In this document: positions 17,431 through 26,557 of the stretch, one piece after another | Layout of the letters: each line of letters opens with the position of its first letter | Numbering within the stretch: the stretch's first letter is position 1 | Source of the DNA: Candidatus Sphingomonas colombiensis | GTDB lineage: Bacteria > Pseudomonadota > Alphaproteobacteria > Sphingomonadales > Sphingomonadaceae | Direction: 5' to 3' | Length of the DNA stretch: 64,000 bases | Assembly (NCBI GenBank): GCA_029202845.1 | Contig: CP119315.1 | Location: 1,953,001 to 2,017,000, forward strand | The notes under the pieces: model-generated | Database searches by the model: none | Told to the model about the DNA's origin: nothing | Seen by the model: the letters and a program-made list of their open reading frames with translations, nothing else | Translations under genes and position numbers: made by a program

Positions 17431-17452
17431 TTATTGTTGCGCTGCACAATAA
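17431..17452. promoter_or_regulatory. Dyad upstream of phasin, candidate PhaR site
   Basis: An inverted repeat TTATTGT-N8-ACAATAA with a TGC-rich centre (TGCGCTGC) sits just upstream of the phasin promoter. A second weaker dyad, TTGC-ACCGCA-GCAA, lies at 17487-17500. PhaR repressors of PHA-producing bacteria bind TGC-rich sites of this kind upstream of phasin genes and are released by PHA. Assignment is by position and appearance. Confidence 0.45.
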
Positions 17453-17456
17453 TGCC

Positions 17457-17485
17457 TTGCGGAATCGCCGCACCGACTCTAGTAT
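17457..17485 (+). promoter_or_regulatory. Sigma-70-type promoter of the phasin gene
   Basis: TTGCGG (17457-17462), a 17-base spacer and TAGTAT (17480-17485). The predicted start is about 25 bases before ATG 17518. It is overlapped on both sides by TGC-rich dyads, so repression is plausible. Confidence 0.5.
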
Positions 17486-17517
17486 GTTGCACCGCAGCAA
17501 GATGGAGTCGTTGCGGA

Positions 17518-18387
17518 ATGACCGACACTGCCGCCAAGCCCGAACTGAAGCCTGTCGCCAACGCTAGCGCTCCGCCGCCTGCCAAGCCCGCGCCCGCTCC
17601 GGTCGCTGCCCCGGTCGCGACGCCGGCTGTCGTTGCCAGGGAAGCAGGCTGCTAGCCCGCCCTTGCCAAGGCACCCGTCGCCGCCCCGCTGGTGACCAAG
17701 CCGGTCGGTCGCCACGTGACGCGCCGAAAGCCGCGCCGCATGGCCGCCGCGTCGGTCGCCGTTGCCAAGCCGGCGACGGTTGCGGTTACCGCCACCACCG
17801 CGAACATCGACGCCGGCGGCCCCCCGCGCGGTCGTCAAGCCGGTCGCCAAGAAGCCGGCACCCCGGGCCAAGGCCGCTACGGCCCTACCCGCGCCTACCC
17901 GCCCGCCCGCCCGGCCGGCGACCATCGCTGCAAAGGAACCGATCAAGATGGTCCGACCCGATCAAGAACGTGACCGAAAAGACCCAGGCCTATTTCGCCG
18001 AGGCCAACGAGCGCGCCAAGGGCGCGCTCGAAAAGGGCGTCAAGGCCCTCGAAGACGCCAACGCCTTCCACAAGGGCAACCTCGAAGCGATCGTCGAATC
18101 GTCGAAGCTCGCCGCCAAGGCCGCCGAGAAGATCGGCCAGGACGCCGCGGCCTACGCCAAGACCTCCTACGAGAAGGCGACCGAGAGCCTTCAAGGCGAT
18201 GTCGACCGTCAAGTCGCCGACCGAGCTGTTCAAGCTGCAGAGCGACTATGCCCGCGCGTCGTTCGATGCCTTCGTCGCCGAAGCGTCGCGTTCGACCGAG
18301 GCGGCGCTGAAGCTCGCCGGTGAGATCGCCCAGCCGATCTCGAACCGCGTTGCGCTCGCCGCCGAGAAGATCAAGGTCGCCGCGTAA
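17518..18387 (+). pseudogene. Phasin family protein, frameshifted (probable sequence errors)
   Basis: A PHA granule-coating protein. The N-terminus MTDTAAKPELKPVANASAPP is a long Ala/Pro/Lys region typical of sphingomonad phasins. The phasin_2 domain reads TEKTQAYFAEANERAKGALE, LEDANAFHKGNLEAIVESSK, KTSYEKATESLQ, then in another frame VKSPTELFKLQSDYARASFD and ISNRVALAAEKIK to the stop at 18387. The frame breaks near 17650, 17820, 17950 and 18200 by short G/C insertions. It lies directly downstream of phaC, the expected neighbour, with its own promoter and a terminator. Confidence 0.8.
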
Positions 18388-18422
18388 TCCGGGGCCTCGC
18401 CCCGCACGGGGCGAAAAGGAAG

Positions 18423-18461
18423 AAGGGGGTGGCTGCGTTAACGCGGCGGCGCCCCCTTTTT
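18423..18461 (+). terminator. Rho-independent terminator after phasin
   Basis: AGGGGG...GCGCCCCCT pairs around an internal loop, followed by TTTTT and TCG. A second perfect hairpin (TCGCCCCG / CGGGGCGA, 18397-18414) lies just before it. Both are within 75 bases of the phasin stop. Confidence 0.65.
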
Positions 18462-18567
18462 CGTCGTTAATGACACGCGCGCGCCCTTGCCCTTGCGCGC
18501 TCGGCGATGCCATATTTTGCGACGCAACCATGCAGCGCCAGCCTTCAAACCTATCCAGCCGATCCTG

Positions 18568-18897
18568 ATGGCCGAGCGCCGCGACGACGATTCCGACGGC
18601 GGGACCGGTATCGGCGTAGCTACCCGCGCGCGGACCCGTACCAAGCAGCCGACGCCCTATCGCGTGCTGATGCTCAACGACGATTACACGCCGATGGAAT
18701 TCGTCGTCCTGTGCCTCCAGCGCTTCTTCCGCATGAACGTGGAGGAGGCGACGCGGGTGATGCTCCACGTCCACCAGCGCGGCGTCGGCGTGTGCGGCGT
18801 GTTCAGCTATGAAGTGGCGGAAACCAAGGTGGGGCAGGTGATCGACTTCGCCCGCCAGAACCAGCACCCGCTGCAATGCACGCTGGAAAAGGCGTAG
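18568..18897 (+). CDS. clpS: ATP-dependent Clp protease adaptor ClpS
   Basis: A 109-aa adaptor that delivers N-end rule substrates to ClpAP. A disordered N-terminus (MAERRDDDSDGGTGIGVATR) is followed by the ClpS core PYRVLMLNDDYTPMEFVVLCLQ, where NDD-T-ME forms the N-degron pocket. VMLHVHQRGVGVCGVFSYEVAETKV binds the ClpA N-domain. ATG 18568 gives the usual length. Its usual partner clpA is not downstream; murA follows instead after 90 bases. Confidence 0.95.
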   Translation: MAERRDDDSDGGTGIGVATRARTRTKQPTPYRVLMLNDDYTPMEFVVLCLQRFFRMNVEEATRVMLHVHQRGVGVCGVFSYEVAETKVGQVIDFARQNQHPLQCTLEKA

Positions 18898-18987
18898 CCG
18901 GGCGCTGAACCGGCCTTATCCGGCTCGTAAGTAGAAGAACATTCGCGCCGCTTGGCGACGTGCCCGTGGTTCGATATGCGCGAACGC

Positions 18988-20272
18988 ATGGACCGTATCC
19001 TCATCCGTGGCGGCAATCGCCTTTCCGGCACCCTGCCGATTTCCGGCGCGAAGAATGCCGCGCTGACGCTGCTGCCCTGCGCGCTGCTCACCGACGAGCC
19101 GCTGACGCTGCGCAACCTGCCGCGACTCGCCGACGTCGACAGCTTCGGCCATCTGCTAAACCAATTGGGCGCATCGACCGCGATCGAGGGATCGCGCCCG
19201 GAAGATTTCGGCCGCGTGATGACGATCCGCACCGGCAAGCTCACCTCGACCGAGGCGCCCTATGACATCGTGCGCAAGATGCGCGCGTCGATCCTCGTGC
19301 TCGGTCCGATCCTGGCGCGCGCGGGCGAGGCGCGCGTGTCGCTGCCCGGCGGCTGCGCGATCGGCAACCGCCCGATCGACCTGCACCTGAAGGCGCTGGA
19401 GGCGATAGGCGCAGATCTGGAAATGTCCGCGGGCTATGTCACCGCGCGCGCGCCCGGCGGGCGCCTTTCGGGCGGCCGCTATGCCTTCCCGATCGTTTCG
19501 GTCGGCGCGACCGAGAATGTCGCTGATGGCCGCCGTCACGGCGCGCGGCACCAGCCGGATCGACAATGCCGCGCGCGAGCCGGAGATCGTCGATCTGTGC
19601 CGCTGCCTCGTCGCGATGGGCGCGCAGATCGAGGGTATCGGCACCGAAACGCTGGAGATCGAAGGCGTCGACCGTCTCCACGGCGCGACCTATGCCGTAA
19701 TGCCCGACCGGATCGAGGCGGGCAGCTACGCCTGCGCGGCGGCGATCACCGGCGGCGATATCGAACTTACCAATGTCGATGCCGACGATATGGGCGCGAC
19801 GCTGGACGCGCTGCGCGATGCCGGTGTGAAGGTGGTCGCAGGCAAGCGCTCGGTGCGCGTTTCCGCCGATGGGCCGCTTGGTCCGCTGACGCTCTCCACC
19901 GCGCCCTTCCCCGGCTTCGCCACCGACATGCAGGCGCAGTTCATGGCGATGCTGTGCAAGGCCGACGGCGCCAGCGTGCTGACCGAGACGATCTTCGAAA
20001 ACCGCTACATGCACGTTCCCGAACTCGCGCGGATGGGCGCGGATATTCAGGTGCGTGGCCGCACCGCGGTGGTGCGCGGCGTCGATCGCATGGTCGGCGC
20101 GCCCGTGATGGCGACCGACCTGCGCGCGTCGATGAGCCTGATCCTGGCCGGGCTCGCGGCCGAGGGCGAAACGGCGGTCAGCCGCGTCTATCACCTCGAT
20201 CGCGGTTACGAGCGGCTGGAAGAGAAATTGAGCGCGGTCGGCGCGGATATCGAGCGCGCCAGCGACGGCTGA
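18988..20272 (+). pseudogene. murA: UDP-N-acetylglucosamine 1-carboxyvinyltransferase, one frameshift (probable sequence error)
   Basis: MurA starts peptidoglycan synthesis by moving enolpyruvate from PEP to UDP-GlcNAc; it is essential. The first frame gives MDRILIRGGNRLSGTLPISG, GAKNAALTLLPCALL and LPGGCAIGNRPIDLHLKAL, with the PEP-binding Cys in GGCAIG. After about 19525 the protein continues in the next frame as LMAAVTARGTSRIDNAAREP through ATDMQAQFMAMLCKADG and FENRYMHVPELARMGADI to SDG-stop. One extra G near 19527 (GTCGCTGATG for GTCCTGATG) explains the shift. An essential gene is unlikely to be truly broken. Start by family N-terminus. Confidence 0.9.
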
Positions 20273-20427
20273 ACCGCCGCCGCTCCCCCGATGCGATAGC
20301 GCGATGCGCTAAGCGGCCGGGGGAGGCGGGCGCGCTTCGCCGTTCGCCGGCATCTACCAAACGGCGGACGTTTTCAGGGCGACCCTGGTTTAATGGGGGG
20401 AAGAGGCGGAACGCCTCCTCACCGCCC

Positions 20428-22023
20428 TCACGCCACGCCGGCGAGCCCCTTCGCCTTGGCGTAATCCGCTTTGCCGTTCGGCGCGCGCAGCGATTGATCG
20501 GTCGCTACGAGCAATTTGGGCAGCTTGTAGCCTGCAACCCGGGTGCGCAGGTGATCGCGCGCCGCGCCCTCGACATAGCCGTCCGCCGCCTGCACCACCG
20601 CGGCTACCGCCTGTCCCCATTTCGGATCGGGGATGGCGAACACCAGCGCATCCGCCACGCCGGGGCAGAGCTTCAGCGCCTCTTCCACTTCCTCGGGGAA
20701 GATTTTTTCGCCGGCCGAATTGATGCACGCGGAGCCACGCCCGAGCAGCACCAGAGTGCCGTCCGCCAACACTTCCGCATAATCGCCGGGGATCGAATAG
20801 CGCACGTCATCGATCGTGCGGAACGTGCGCGCGGTCTTCTCTGTGTCCTTGTGATATTCCACCGGATTGGGTGGCCCGAGCGCGACGATCCCGCGCGCGC
20901 CCGATCCGGGCACGACATCGCGATCATGCTCGTCGAGCACGCGGCAGCGCGGGCCGACCATGAACTTCGCGGTTTCCACCGTGCCATCGCGCGTGGTGAT
21001 CGACACGCCCATGCCGATCGCTTCCGATGAGCTGAAATTATCCTGGCACATCGCATCCGGCATATGGTGGATCAGGCGGTCCTTCACGCCTTGCGTCCAC
21101 ATCACGCCCGATGAGATGATGACCCGCATCGACGCCACGTTCCACCGCGCCGGTTCTTCATCCAGCGCATCGACGATCGGCCGGGCGAAGGCGTCGCCGA
21201 CCACCACCAGCCGGTTCGCCTGCCAGCGGTCGATCGCGTCGAGCGCCTCTTCGGCGCGGAAGCTGCGGCTCGGCAGCGTCACGACAAGTCCGCCGCCGAG
21301 CATCGCGCCATAAGCGGACAGCAGCCCGGTGCCGTGCATGATCGGCGGCCCGACGACGGTTTTCGGATAATCCGGGTTGGCTGCGGCGAACATCGCCGCC
21401 TGTTCCACATCGACGGGGACCGGCAGCCCCTGCGCCGCCGCGACCGCGATGCCGATCGCGTTGAGATCGGCATGGGTCCACACCACGCCCTTCGGCATAC
21501 CCGTGGTGCCGCCGGTGTAGATGAAGAAGCGGTCGGCCGGATCGCGCGCGATATCGAGCGGCGCGCCATCGCCGACGTCGAGTGCCTCAAGCCGCTCGGC
21601 GAAGGCGGGGGCGTCGCCCGGCGCCTCATCCCATTCCACCCATGTCCTGACCAGCGGCGAGCGATCGACCACCGCCGCCACCGCGTCGCGCAGCCGCGCG
21701 TCATAGAACAGCACGGTCGCGTCGCTGTCGGCGAGGATATAGGCCAGCTCGTCCGCGACATAACGGTAATTGACGTTGACGTGGGTGCCGCGCGCCTTCC
21801 AGCACGCCATCAGCGCGACCATGTAGTCGGCGCTGTTATAGGCGTAGAAAGCGACGCGCTCGCCGGGTTGCAGCCCGCGCTCGATCAACGCGCGCGCCAG
21901 ATTGTTCGAGCGGCGGCGAAGCTCGCCCCAGTCGACCACTTCGTCGCCATGCGCCAGCGCCACGCGGTCGGCGGGAATCTTCCGCTCGATCGCCTCGATA
22001 AGATCCCCGAAATTGAAGCTCAC
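20428..22023 (-). CDS. Acyl-CoA synthetase (AMP-dependent, class I adenylate-forming)
   Basis: A 531-aa enzyme activating a carboxylic acid to its CoA thioester via acyl-AMP. The P-loop-like motif is IYTGGTTGMPKGVVWTH (about residues 167-183), with YHKDTEKTARTF and PGDYAEVLADGTLVLLGRGS (A8 hinge region). NSAGEKIFPEEVEEALK and the C-terminal catalytic Lys in PNGKADYAKAKGL complete it. GTG 22023 overlaps the stop of the next acyl-CoA synthetase by 4 bases (GTGA), so the two are one operon. It resembles the FadD3/FadD17-like subgroup acting on steroid, terpenoid or branched acids, but substrate cannot be fixed. Confidence 0.88.
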   Translation of the reverse strand: MSFNFGDLIEAIERKIPADRVALAHGDEVVDWGELRRRSNNLARALIERGLQPGERVAFYAYNSADYMVALMACWKARGTHVNVNYRYVADELAYILADSDATVLFYDARLRDAVAAVVDRSPLVRTWVEWDEAPGDAPAFAERLEALDVGDGAPLDIARDPADRFFIYTGGTTGMPKGVVWTHADLNAIGIAVAAAQGLPVPVDVEQAAMFAAANPDYPKTVVGPPIMHGTGLLSAYGAMLGGGLVVTLPSRSFRAEEALDAIDRWQANRLVVVGDAFARPIVDALDEEPARWNVASMRVIISSGVMWTQGVKDRLIHHMPDAMCQDNFSSSEAIGMGVSITTRDGTVETAKFMVGPRCRVLDEHDRDVVPGSGARGIVALGPPNPVEYHKDTEKTARTFRTIDDVRYSIPGDYAEVLADGTLVLLGRGSACINSAGEKIFPEEVEEALKLCPGVADALVFAIPDPKWGQAVAAVVQAADGYVEGAARDHLRTRVAGYKLPKLLVATDQSLRAPNGKADYAKAKGLAGVA

Positions 22024-23582
22024 GCGGCGGCCCCCTCCACCAGCGGCTTCTTGCCCCAATATTCGTCGCGCAGCAGCCGTTTGTAGAGCTTGCCGGTATC
22101 GTGGCGCGGCAGTTCGGCGCGGAAGTCGATGCGGCGCGGCGTCTTGACGTGGCTGAGGTGGGCGCGGACGAATTCGGTCAGCTCGGCCGCCAGCGTATCG
22201 CCCGCTTCGGCCATGTCGCGCGGCTGGACCACGGCGACGACCTCTTCGCCCATCTCCTCATGCGGCGCGCCGATCACCGCCACGTCCGCCACCTTGGGAT
22301 GGGTGACGAGCAGGTTTTCGATCTCGGCCGGATAGATGTTCACCCCGCCGGATATGATCATGAAGCTCTTGCGATCGGTGAGGTAGAGATACCCTTCCTC
22401 ATCCATCCAGCCCACGTCGCCCAGCGTGGTCCAGCCGTGCCGGTCGGTTGAATCGGCGGTCTTCTCCGCATCATTGTGATAGGAAAAGGTCCGCTCCCCG
22501 GTCGGGCTTTCGAAAAAGATCGCGCCCTCGGTGCGCGCGGGCACCTCATTCCCTTCATCGTCGCAGATATGCGTGATGGTGGTCAGGTTGCGCCCGACCG
22601 AGCCTTTGTGCGTCAGCCATTCTTGCGCGCCGATCGCGTGGAAGCCGTTGCCTTCGGTTCCGGCATAATATTCGCCGACGATCGGGCCCCACCAGTCGAT
22701 CATCGCCTGTTTCACCGGCACCGGGCAGGGCGCGGCGGCGTGCCAGACGCCTTTCAGCGACGACATATCGTATTTCGCGCGGACATCCGTTGGCAGCTTG
22801 AGCATACGGATGAAGTGCGTCGGCACCCATTGCGCGTGGGTGACCGCATGTTTCTCGATATATTCCAGTGCCTTTTCGGCGTCGAAGCGATCCATGATGA
22901 TCACCGTGCCGCCGATCTGGTTCACCGCCATCGACCAGCGCAGCGGCGCGGCGTGATAGAGCGGCGCCGGGGACAGATAGACGATATCGGGCGTCCAGCC
23001 GTACAGCAATTGCCCCAGCCCGACGAGCGGCGACGGGTTCATCCCGAACGGCTCCTCCGGCAGCGCGAAACGAACGCCCTTCGGCTTGCCGGTGGTGCCC
23101 GACGAATAGAGCATGATCTGCCCCGGCGAGGGGTCTGCGATCGGCTCGGCCGGCTGCGCGTCGCGCGCCGCCTCATAGCTTTCATAACCTTCGGCCGTGC
23201 CGCCGACCATGAAGCGCCGCATGTCGCCGATGCGGGGCAGCAGCGCCGCCGCGCATTCGCCGGTCGCGCGGGAGACGATCACCGCGCGGCAATCACCATC
23301 GCGCAGGATATATTCCACCTCGTCGACCATCAGCTTCGACGAGAGGCAGGTGACATACACCCCGGTCCGCTCCGCCGCCCACATGATCTCCAGATAGCGG
23401 GCGTTATTGTCCATCATCACCGCGATGGCGTCGCCGCGCTTCAGGCCGAGCGAGCGGATCAGTTGCGCACCCTGATCGGCACGGCGATCGAGTTCGGCAT
23501 AAGTGACCACTTCGCCCGTTGCGGCCATGATATAAGCGGCCTTGTCGGGCGTCGCCCGGGCATGAGCGACCGGATGCTGCAT
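22020..23582 (-). CDS. Acyl-CoA synthetase / long-chain-fatty-acid CoA ligase-like
   Basis: A 520-aa AMP-binding enzyme. YSSGTTGKPKGVRFALPEEP is the phosphate-binding loop, EYYAGTEGNGFHAIGAQEW the A5 region, GDVGWMDEEGYLYLTDRKSFMIISGG the hinge and CoA tunnel. RAELPRHDTGKLYKRLL has the catalytic Lys. ATG 23582 is chosen over an in-frame ATG 15 bases upstream, because GGAGAGAG lies 6 bases before it. It is first gene of a two-ligase operon downstream of the thiolase gene (63-base gap, same strand). Two distinct ligases suggest two acids, or one acid shortened and re-activated. Confidence 0.88.
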   Translation of the reverse strand: MQHPVAHARATPDKAAYIMAATGEVVTYAELDRRADQGAQLIRSLGLKRGDAIAVMMDNNARYLEIMWAAERTGVYVTCLSSKLMVDEVEYILRDGDCRAVIVSRATGECAAALLPRIGDMRRFMVGGTAEGYESYEAARDAQPAEPIADPSPGQIMLYSSGTTGKPKGVRFALPEEPFGMNPSPLVGLGQLLYGWTPDIVYLSPAPLYHAAPLRWSMAVNQIGGTVIIMDRFDAEKALEYIEKHAVTHAQWVPTHFIRMLKLPTDVRAKYDMSSLKGVWHAAAPCPVPVKQAMIDWWGPIVGEYYAGTEGNGFHAIGAQEWLTHKGSVGRNLTTITHICDDEGNEVPARTEGAIFFESPTGERTFSYHNDAEKTADSTDRHGWTTLGDVGWMDEEGYLYLTDRKSFMIISGGVNIYPAEIENLLVTHPKVADVAVIGAPHEEMGEEVVAVVQPRDMAEAGDTLAAELTEFVRAHLSHVKTPRRIDFRAELPRHDTGKLYKRLLRDEYWGKKPLVEGAAA

Positions 23583-23644
23583 TATCACTCTCTCCATATG
23601 GGGGCGTGGCGGCGTCTTTGCGCGCCGCTCACGCCATCATGTCA

Positions 23645-24904
23645 TTACCCCTCGACGCGCTCCACGATGATCGCCGGGGCCATGCCGCCCGCGGCGCACA
23701 TGGTGACGAGGCCGTAGCGCTTGTTCTGCCGCTCCAGTTCGTCGACCACGGTGCCGATCAGGATCGCGCCGGTCGCGCCGATCGGATGGCCGAGCGCGAT
23801 CGAGCCGCCGTTGACGTTCACCTTGCTGCGATCGAGATCGAGATCACGGATGAACTTTTCCGCCACCACGGCGAACGCCTCGTTGATCTCCCACAGGTCG
23901 ATATCGTCCTTGGTGAGACCGGCCTTGGCGAGCACCTTCTTCGCCGCGGGCACCGGCGCGTTGAGCATCAGCGTGGGATCGTCGCCGATGTTCGCCATCG
24001 CCACGATCCGCGCACGCGGCTTCAGGCCGTGTTTTTCGGCATAGGCCTTGGACGCGAGCAGCACGGCGGCCGCGCCGTCGACCACGCCGGACGAATTGCC
24101 GGCATGGTGGAAATGCTCGATCTTCAGATCGGGATATTTGCGGTTGATCTGCTTGCGGAACGTGTCGCCCTGATTGTTATAGGGCATGTCGGCCATCGCG
24201 CCGAACGACGGCTTCAGGCTCGCGAGCCCTTCCGCGGTGGTCTGCGGGCGGGGGTATTCGTCCTTTGCCAGCACGACATTGCCCGCATCGTCGACGACGG
24301 GGACGATCGACTTGTCGAACCGGCCCTCAGCGATCGCCACCGCCGCCTTGCGCTGGCTTTCGAGGCCGAGCGCGTCGAGCGCCTCGCGGTCGATGCCTTC
24401 CATGCTGGCGATGGCGTCGCCGCAAATGCCCTGGTGGCTCTGCGGATGCGACAGGTTGAGGCGCGGGTTGCCCGAGCCCATGCCGAGCATCGGCTTGCCC
24501 GATTCCATATCTTCCTGCGCCATCGCGGCGGTGAGGCTCATCATCTCGGTGCCGCCGGCGATGACGAGATCTTCCATGCCGGACATGATCTGCGCCGCCG
24601 CGAAGTTCACCGCGGTGATGCCGCCGCCGCAGAAGCGATCGAGCGTGGTGCCCGATGCCTTCACGTCGAAGCCGGCGTCGAGCGCCGCCATGCGGCCCAT
24701 GTCGCCGCCCTGCTTGCCGCGCTGGGTGGAGGTCGACCAGATGATATCGTCCACCTCGGCGGTGTCGAGGTTGTTGCGATCCTTGATCGCCTTCAGCACC
24801 GTCGCGGCGAGATGCTGCGGGTGCATCTCGGCGAGCGCGCCTTTCCCTTGCTTGCCGATCCCACGCGGGGTGCGGACGGCGTCGATGATATAGGCGTCAG
24901 GCAT
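23645..24904 (-). CDS. Acetyl-CoA acetyltransferase / 3-ketoacyl-CoA thiolase
   Basis: A 419-aa thiolase that cleaves 3-ketoacyl-CoA with CoA (or condenses two acetyl-CoA). The nucleophile Cys92 is in TLDRFCGGGITAV; the C-terminal half has INEAFAVVAEKF, GGSIALGHPIGATGAIL (catalytic His) and MCAAGGMAPA (second Cys). It is same-strand and upstream of two acyl-CoA synthetase genes, consistent with beta-oxidation of a small organic acid. It diverges from a TetR regulator; a perfect dyad in the 71-base gap is a likely operator. Confidence 0.92.
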   Translation of the reverse strand: MPDAYIIDAVRTPRGIGKQGKGALAEMHPQHLAATVLKAIKDRNNLDTAEVDDIIWSTSTQRGKQGGDMGRMAALDAGFDVKASGTTLDRFCGGGITAVNFAAAQIMSGMEDLVIAGGTEMMSLTAAMAQEDMESGKPMLGMGSGNPRLNLSHPQSHQGICGDAIASMEGIDREALDALGLESQRKAAVAIAEGRFDKSIVPVVDDAGNVVLAKDEYPRPQTTAEGLASLKPSFGAMADMPYNNQGDTFRKQINRKYPDLKIEHFHHAGNSSGVVDGAAAVLLASKAYAEKHGLKPRARIVAMANIGDDPTLMLNAPVPAAKKVLAKAGLTKDDIDLWEINEAFAVVAEKFIRDLDLDRSKVNVNGGSIALGHPIGATGAILIGTVVDELERQNKRYGLVTMCAAGGMAPAIIVERVEG

Positions 24905-24962
24905 CTCGAAATCTCTCCAGAGCGGGTGGCGGAGTCGGCTCTTTACCGACGCCGGTTTCCGG

Positions 24963-24978
24963 CATAACCTTCGTTATG
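24963..24978. promoter_or_regulatory. Palindrome CATAAC-CTTC-GTTATG, TetR operator candidate
   Basis: A perfect 6+6 inverted repeat with a 4-base spacer in the thiolase/TetR divergent region. It overlaps the ATG at 24976 of the regulator frame. This spacing and size are usual for TetR-family operators. It could control both directions. Confidence 0.6.
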
Positions 24979-25569
24979 GTAGAGGGGATGTCAAGCGTGC
25001 CGCCAGCAATTCAGACTACATCGCGGTCGCCGGACCTCACACCGCGCGACTGGCTCGAAGCGGGGCAATCCCTGTTGCGGCGCGGCGGGTTGCGCGCGCT
25101 CAAGCTGCGTCCGCTGGCGGATGAGCTGCGTGTCTCCACGGGAAGTTTTTATCATCATTTCAAAGATTTCGACGACTATCAGGGGCAGCTTGCGCGGTAT
25201 TTCTCCGAAACGCAGGTGAGCGATCTGCTCGATGCGCTGGAGCGTGCCACCCCCGATCCGATCTCCCGCATCCGGTTGCTGGGGCAAACGGTTCGCCGGC
25301 GCGGTTCCTCCCGGCTGGCGATCGCGATGCGCGCCTGGGCGGAAAGCGATGACCGGGCGCGAGAGTCGGTCGAGCGGCATGATGCGCTGCTGCTCGATTT
25401 TCTCGCGCGCAATCTCACGCCGGCGGGTTTCACCCGGCATGAGGCGGAAATCCGTGCTTATGGCCTCATCACGCTTGGGCTGAGCAAGATCCATGCGCCG
25501 CAGCTCGACATGAATACGTTGTTCGATTCGCTGCTCGACATCATGGTCGCGCGTCCCGCCCACCGATGA
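24976..25569 (+). CDS. TetR family transcriptional regulator
   Basis: A protein of up to 197 aa. The HTH is RDWLEAGQSLLRRGGLRALK followed by LADELRVSTGSFYHHFKDFDDY, the typical TetR recognition helix. The C-terminal ligand domain is divergent. Starts at 24976 and at 24988 (MSSVPP) are both possible; the first overlaps the candidate operator and neither has a good ribosome site. The stop overlaps the quinone oxidoreductase start (ATGA), so the regulator heads an operon with it and lies divergent to thiolase and ligases, likely controlling both by sensing an acyl-CoA (inference). Confidence 0.88.
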   Translation: MVEGMSSVPPAIQTTSRSPDLTPRDWLEAGQSLLRRGGLRALKLRPLADELRVSTGSFYHHFKDFDDYQGQLARYFSETQVSDLLDALERATPDPISRIRLLGQTVRRRGSSRLAIAMRAWAESDDRARESVERHDALLLDFLARNLTPAGFTRHEAEIRAYGLITLGLSKIHAPQLDMNTLFDSLLDIMVARPAHR

Positions 25570-26525
25570 GGGCGCTGGTCGTCTCTACGCTGTCGCCGGA
25601 TCTGTCCGGCACGGCGCTGGCCGATGTGCCGGATCCGGTGCTCGCGCCGGGCAAGGTGCTGGTGCGGGTCAAGGCGGCCTCGCTCAACTATCCCGATCTG
25701 CTGATGACGCGCGGCGAATATCAGCTCAAGCCGCCGCTGCCCTTCACGCCCGGCATGGAAGTGGCGGGGGAAGTGATCGCGGGCGAGGGCTTCACGCCGG
25801 GCGAAGCGGTGGTGTGCGGCGCGCGGCTCGGCGGGTTCGCGGAGATCGTCGCGGTCGATGCCGGCAGCGTGCGGCGCAAGCCCGCGCATCTGTCGTTCGG
25901 CGAGGCGGCGAGCGTCGGCACGGCCTATCTCACCGCTTATGTCGCGCTCGTCCGGCTGGGGATGGCGCAGGCGGGCGAATGGGCGCTGATCCATGGCGCG
26001 ACCGGCGGGGTCGGGCTGGCGGCGGTCGATCTCGCGCATGCGCTCGGCTGCCGGGTGATCGCCTCATCCCGTTCGGCGGAGAAGCTGGCGCTGGTCGCGG
26101 CCGAATATGCGCCTGAGGCAACCGTTCCCGCACCGGGCTTTCGCGAGACGGTGAAGGAAATCACCGGCGGCGGCGCGGATCTGATCTACGATCCGGTCGG
26201 CGGCGATGTGTTCGATGAATCGACCCGCTGCATCGCATTCGGCGGGCGCCTGCTGGTGGTGGGCTTCACCTCCGGCCGGATCGCGACCGTTTCCACCAAC
26301 ATGCCGCTGATCAAGGGCTTCTCGGTCGTCGGCGTCCGCGCCGGGGAATATGGGCGGCAGTTCCCGGAGAAGGGCCGCGAGAATCTCGACGCGATCTGGC
26401 GGCTGGCGGAGGAGGGGCGCATCCGTCCGCGCGTCCACGCCGAATATCCGCTCGCCGATTGGCGCGCGGCGTTTGAGGCGATGCGTGACAGCAAAATGGT
26501 GGGGAAGCTCGTCATCGCGCCATAA
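25566..26525 (+). CDS. NADPH:quinone oxidoreductase family protein (zinc-independent MDR)
   Basis: A 319-aa medium-chain dehydrogenase. The GroES-like N-terminal half has VLVRVKAASLNYPDLLMTRGEYQ and FTPGMEVAGEV. The Rossmann half has HGATGGVGLAAVDLAHALGC (AxxGxxG NADPH motif) and SSRSAEKLALV. The structural and catalytic zinc cysteines of alcohol dehydrogenases are missing, as in quinone oxidoreductases and acyl/enoyl reductases. It is translationally coupled to the TetR gene. In this context it may reduce an enoyl- or quinone-like intermediate. Confidence 0.85.
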   Translation: MRALVVSTLSPDLSGTALADVPDPVLAPGKVLVRVKAASLNYPDLLMTRGEYQLKPPLPFTPGMEVAGEVIAGEGFTPGEAVVCGARLGGFAEIVAVDAGSVRRKPAHLSFGEAASVGTAYLTAYVALVRLGMAQAGEWALIHGATGGVGLAAVDLAHALGCRVIASSRSAEKLALVAAEYAPEATVPAPGFRETVKEITGGGADLIYDPVGGDVFDESTRCIAFGGRLLVVGFTSGRIATVSTNMPLIKGFSVVGVRAGEYGRQFPEKGRENLDAIWRLAEEGRIRPRVHAEYPLADWRAAFEAMRDSKMVGKLVIAP

Positions 26526-26557
26526 AAAATGACAACATAAGAAGCAGGAGAGATCAG

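Noticed and set aside
15643..18387. Real decay of the PHA genes as pseudogenes.
   Set aside because: Essential murA next to them has the same kind of insertion, all catalytic residues are kept, and the promoter and terminator are intact.
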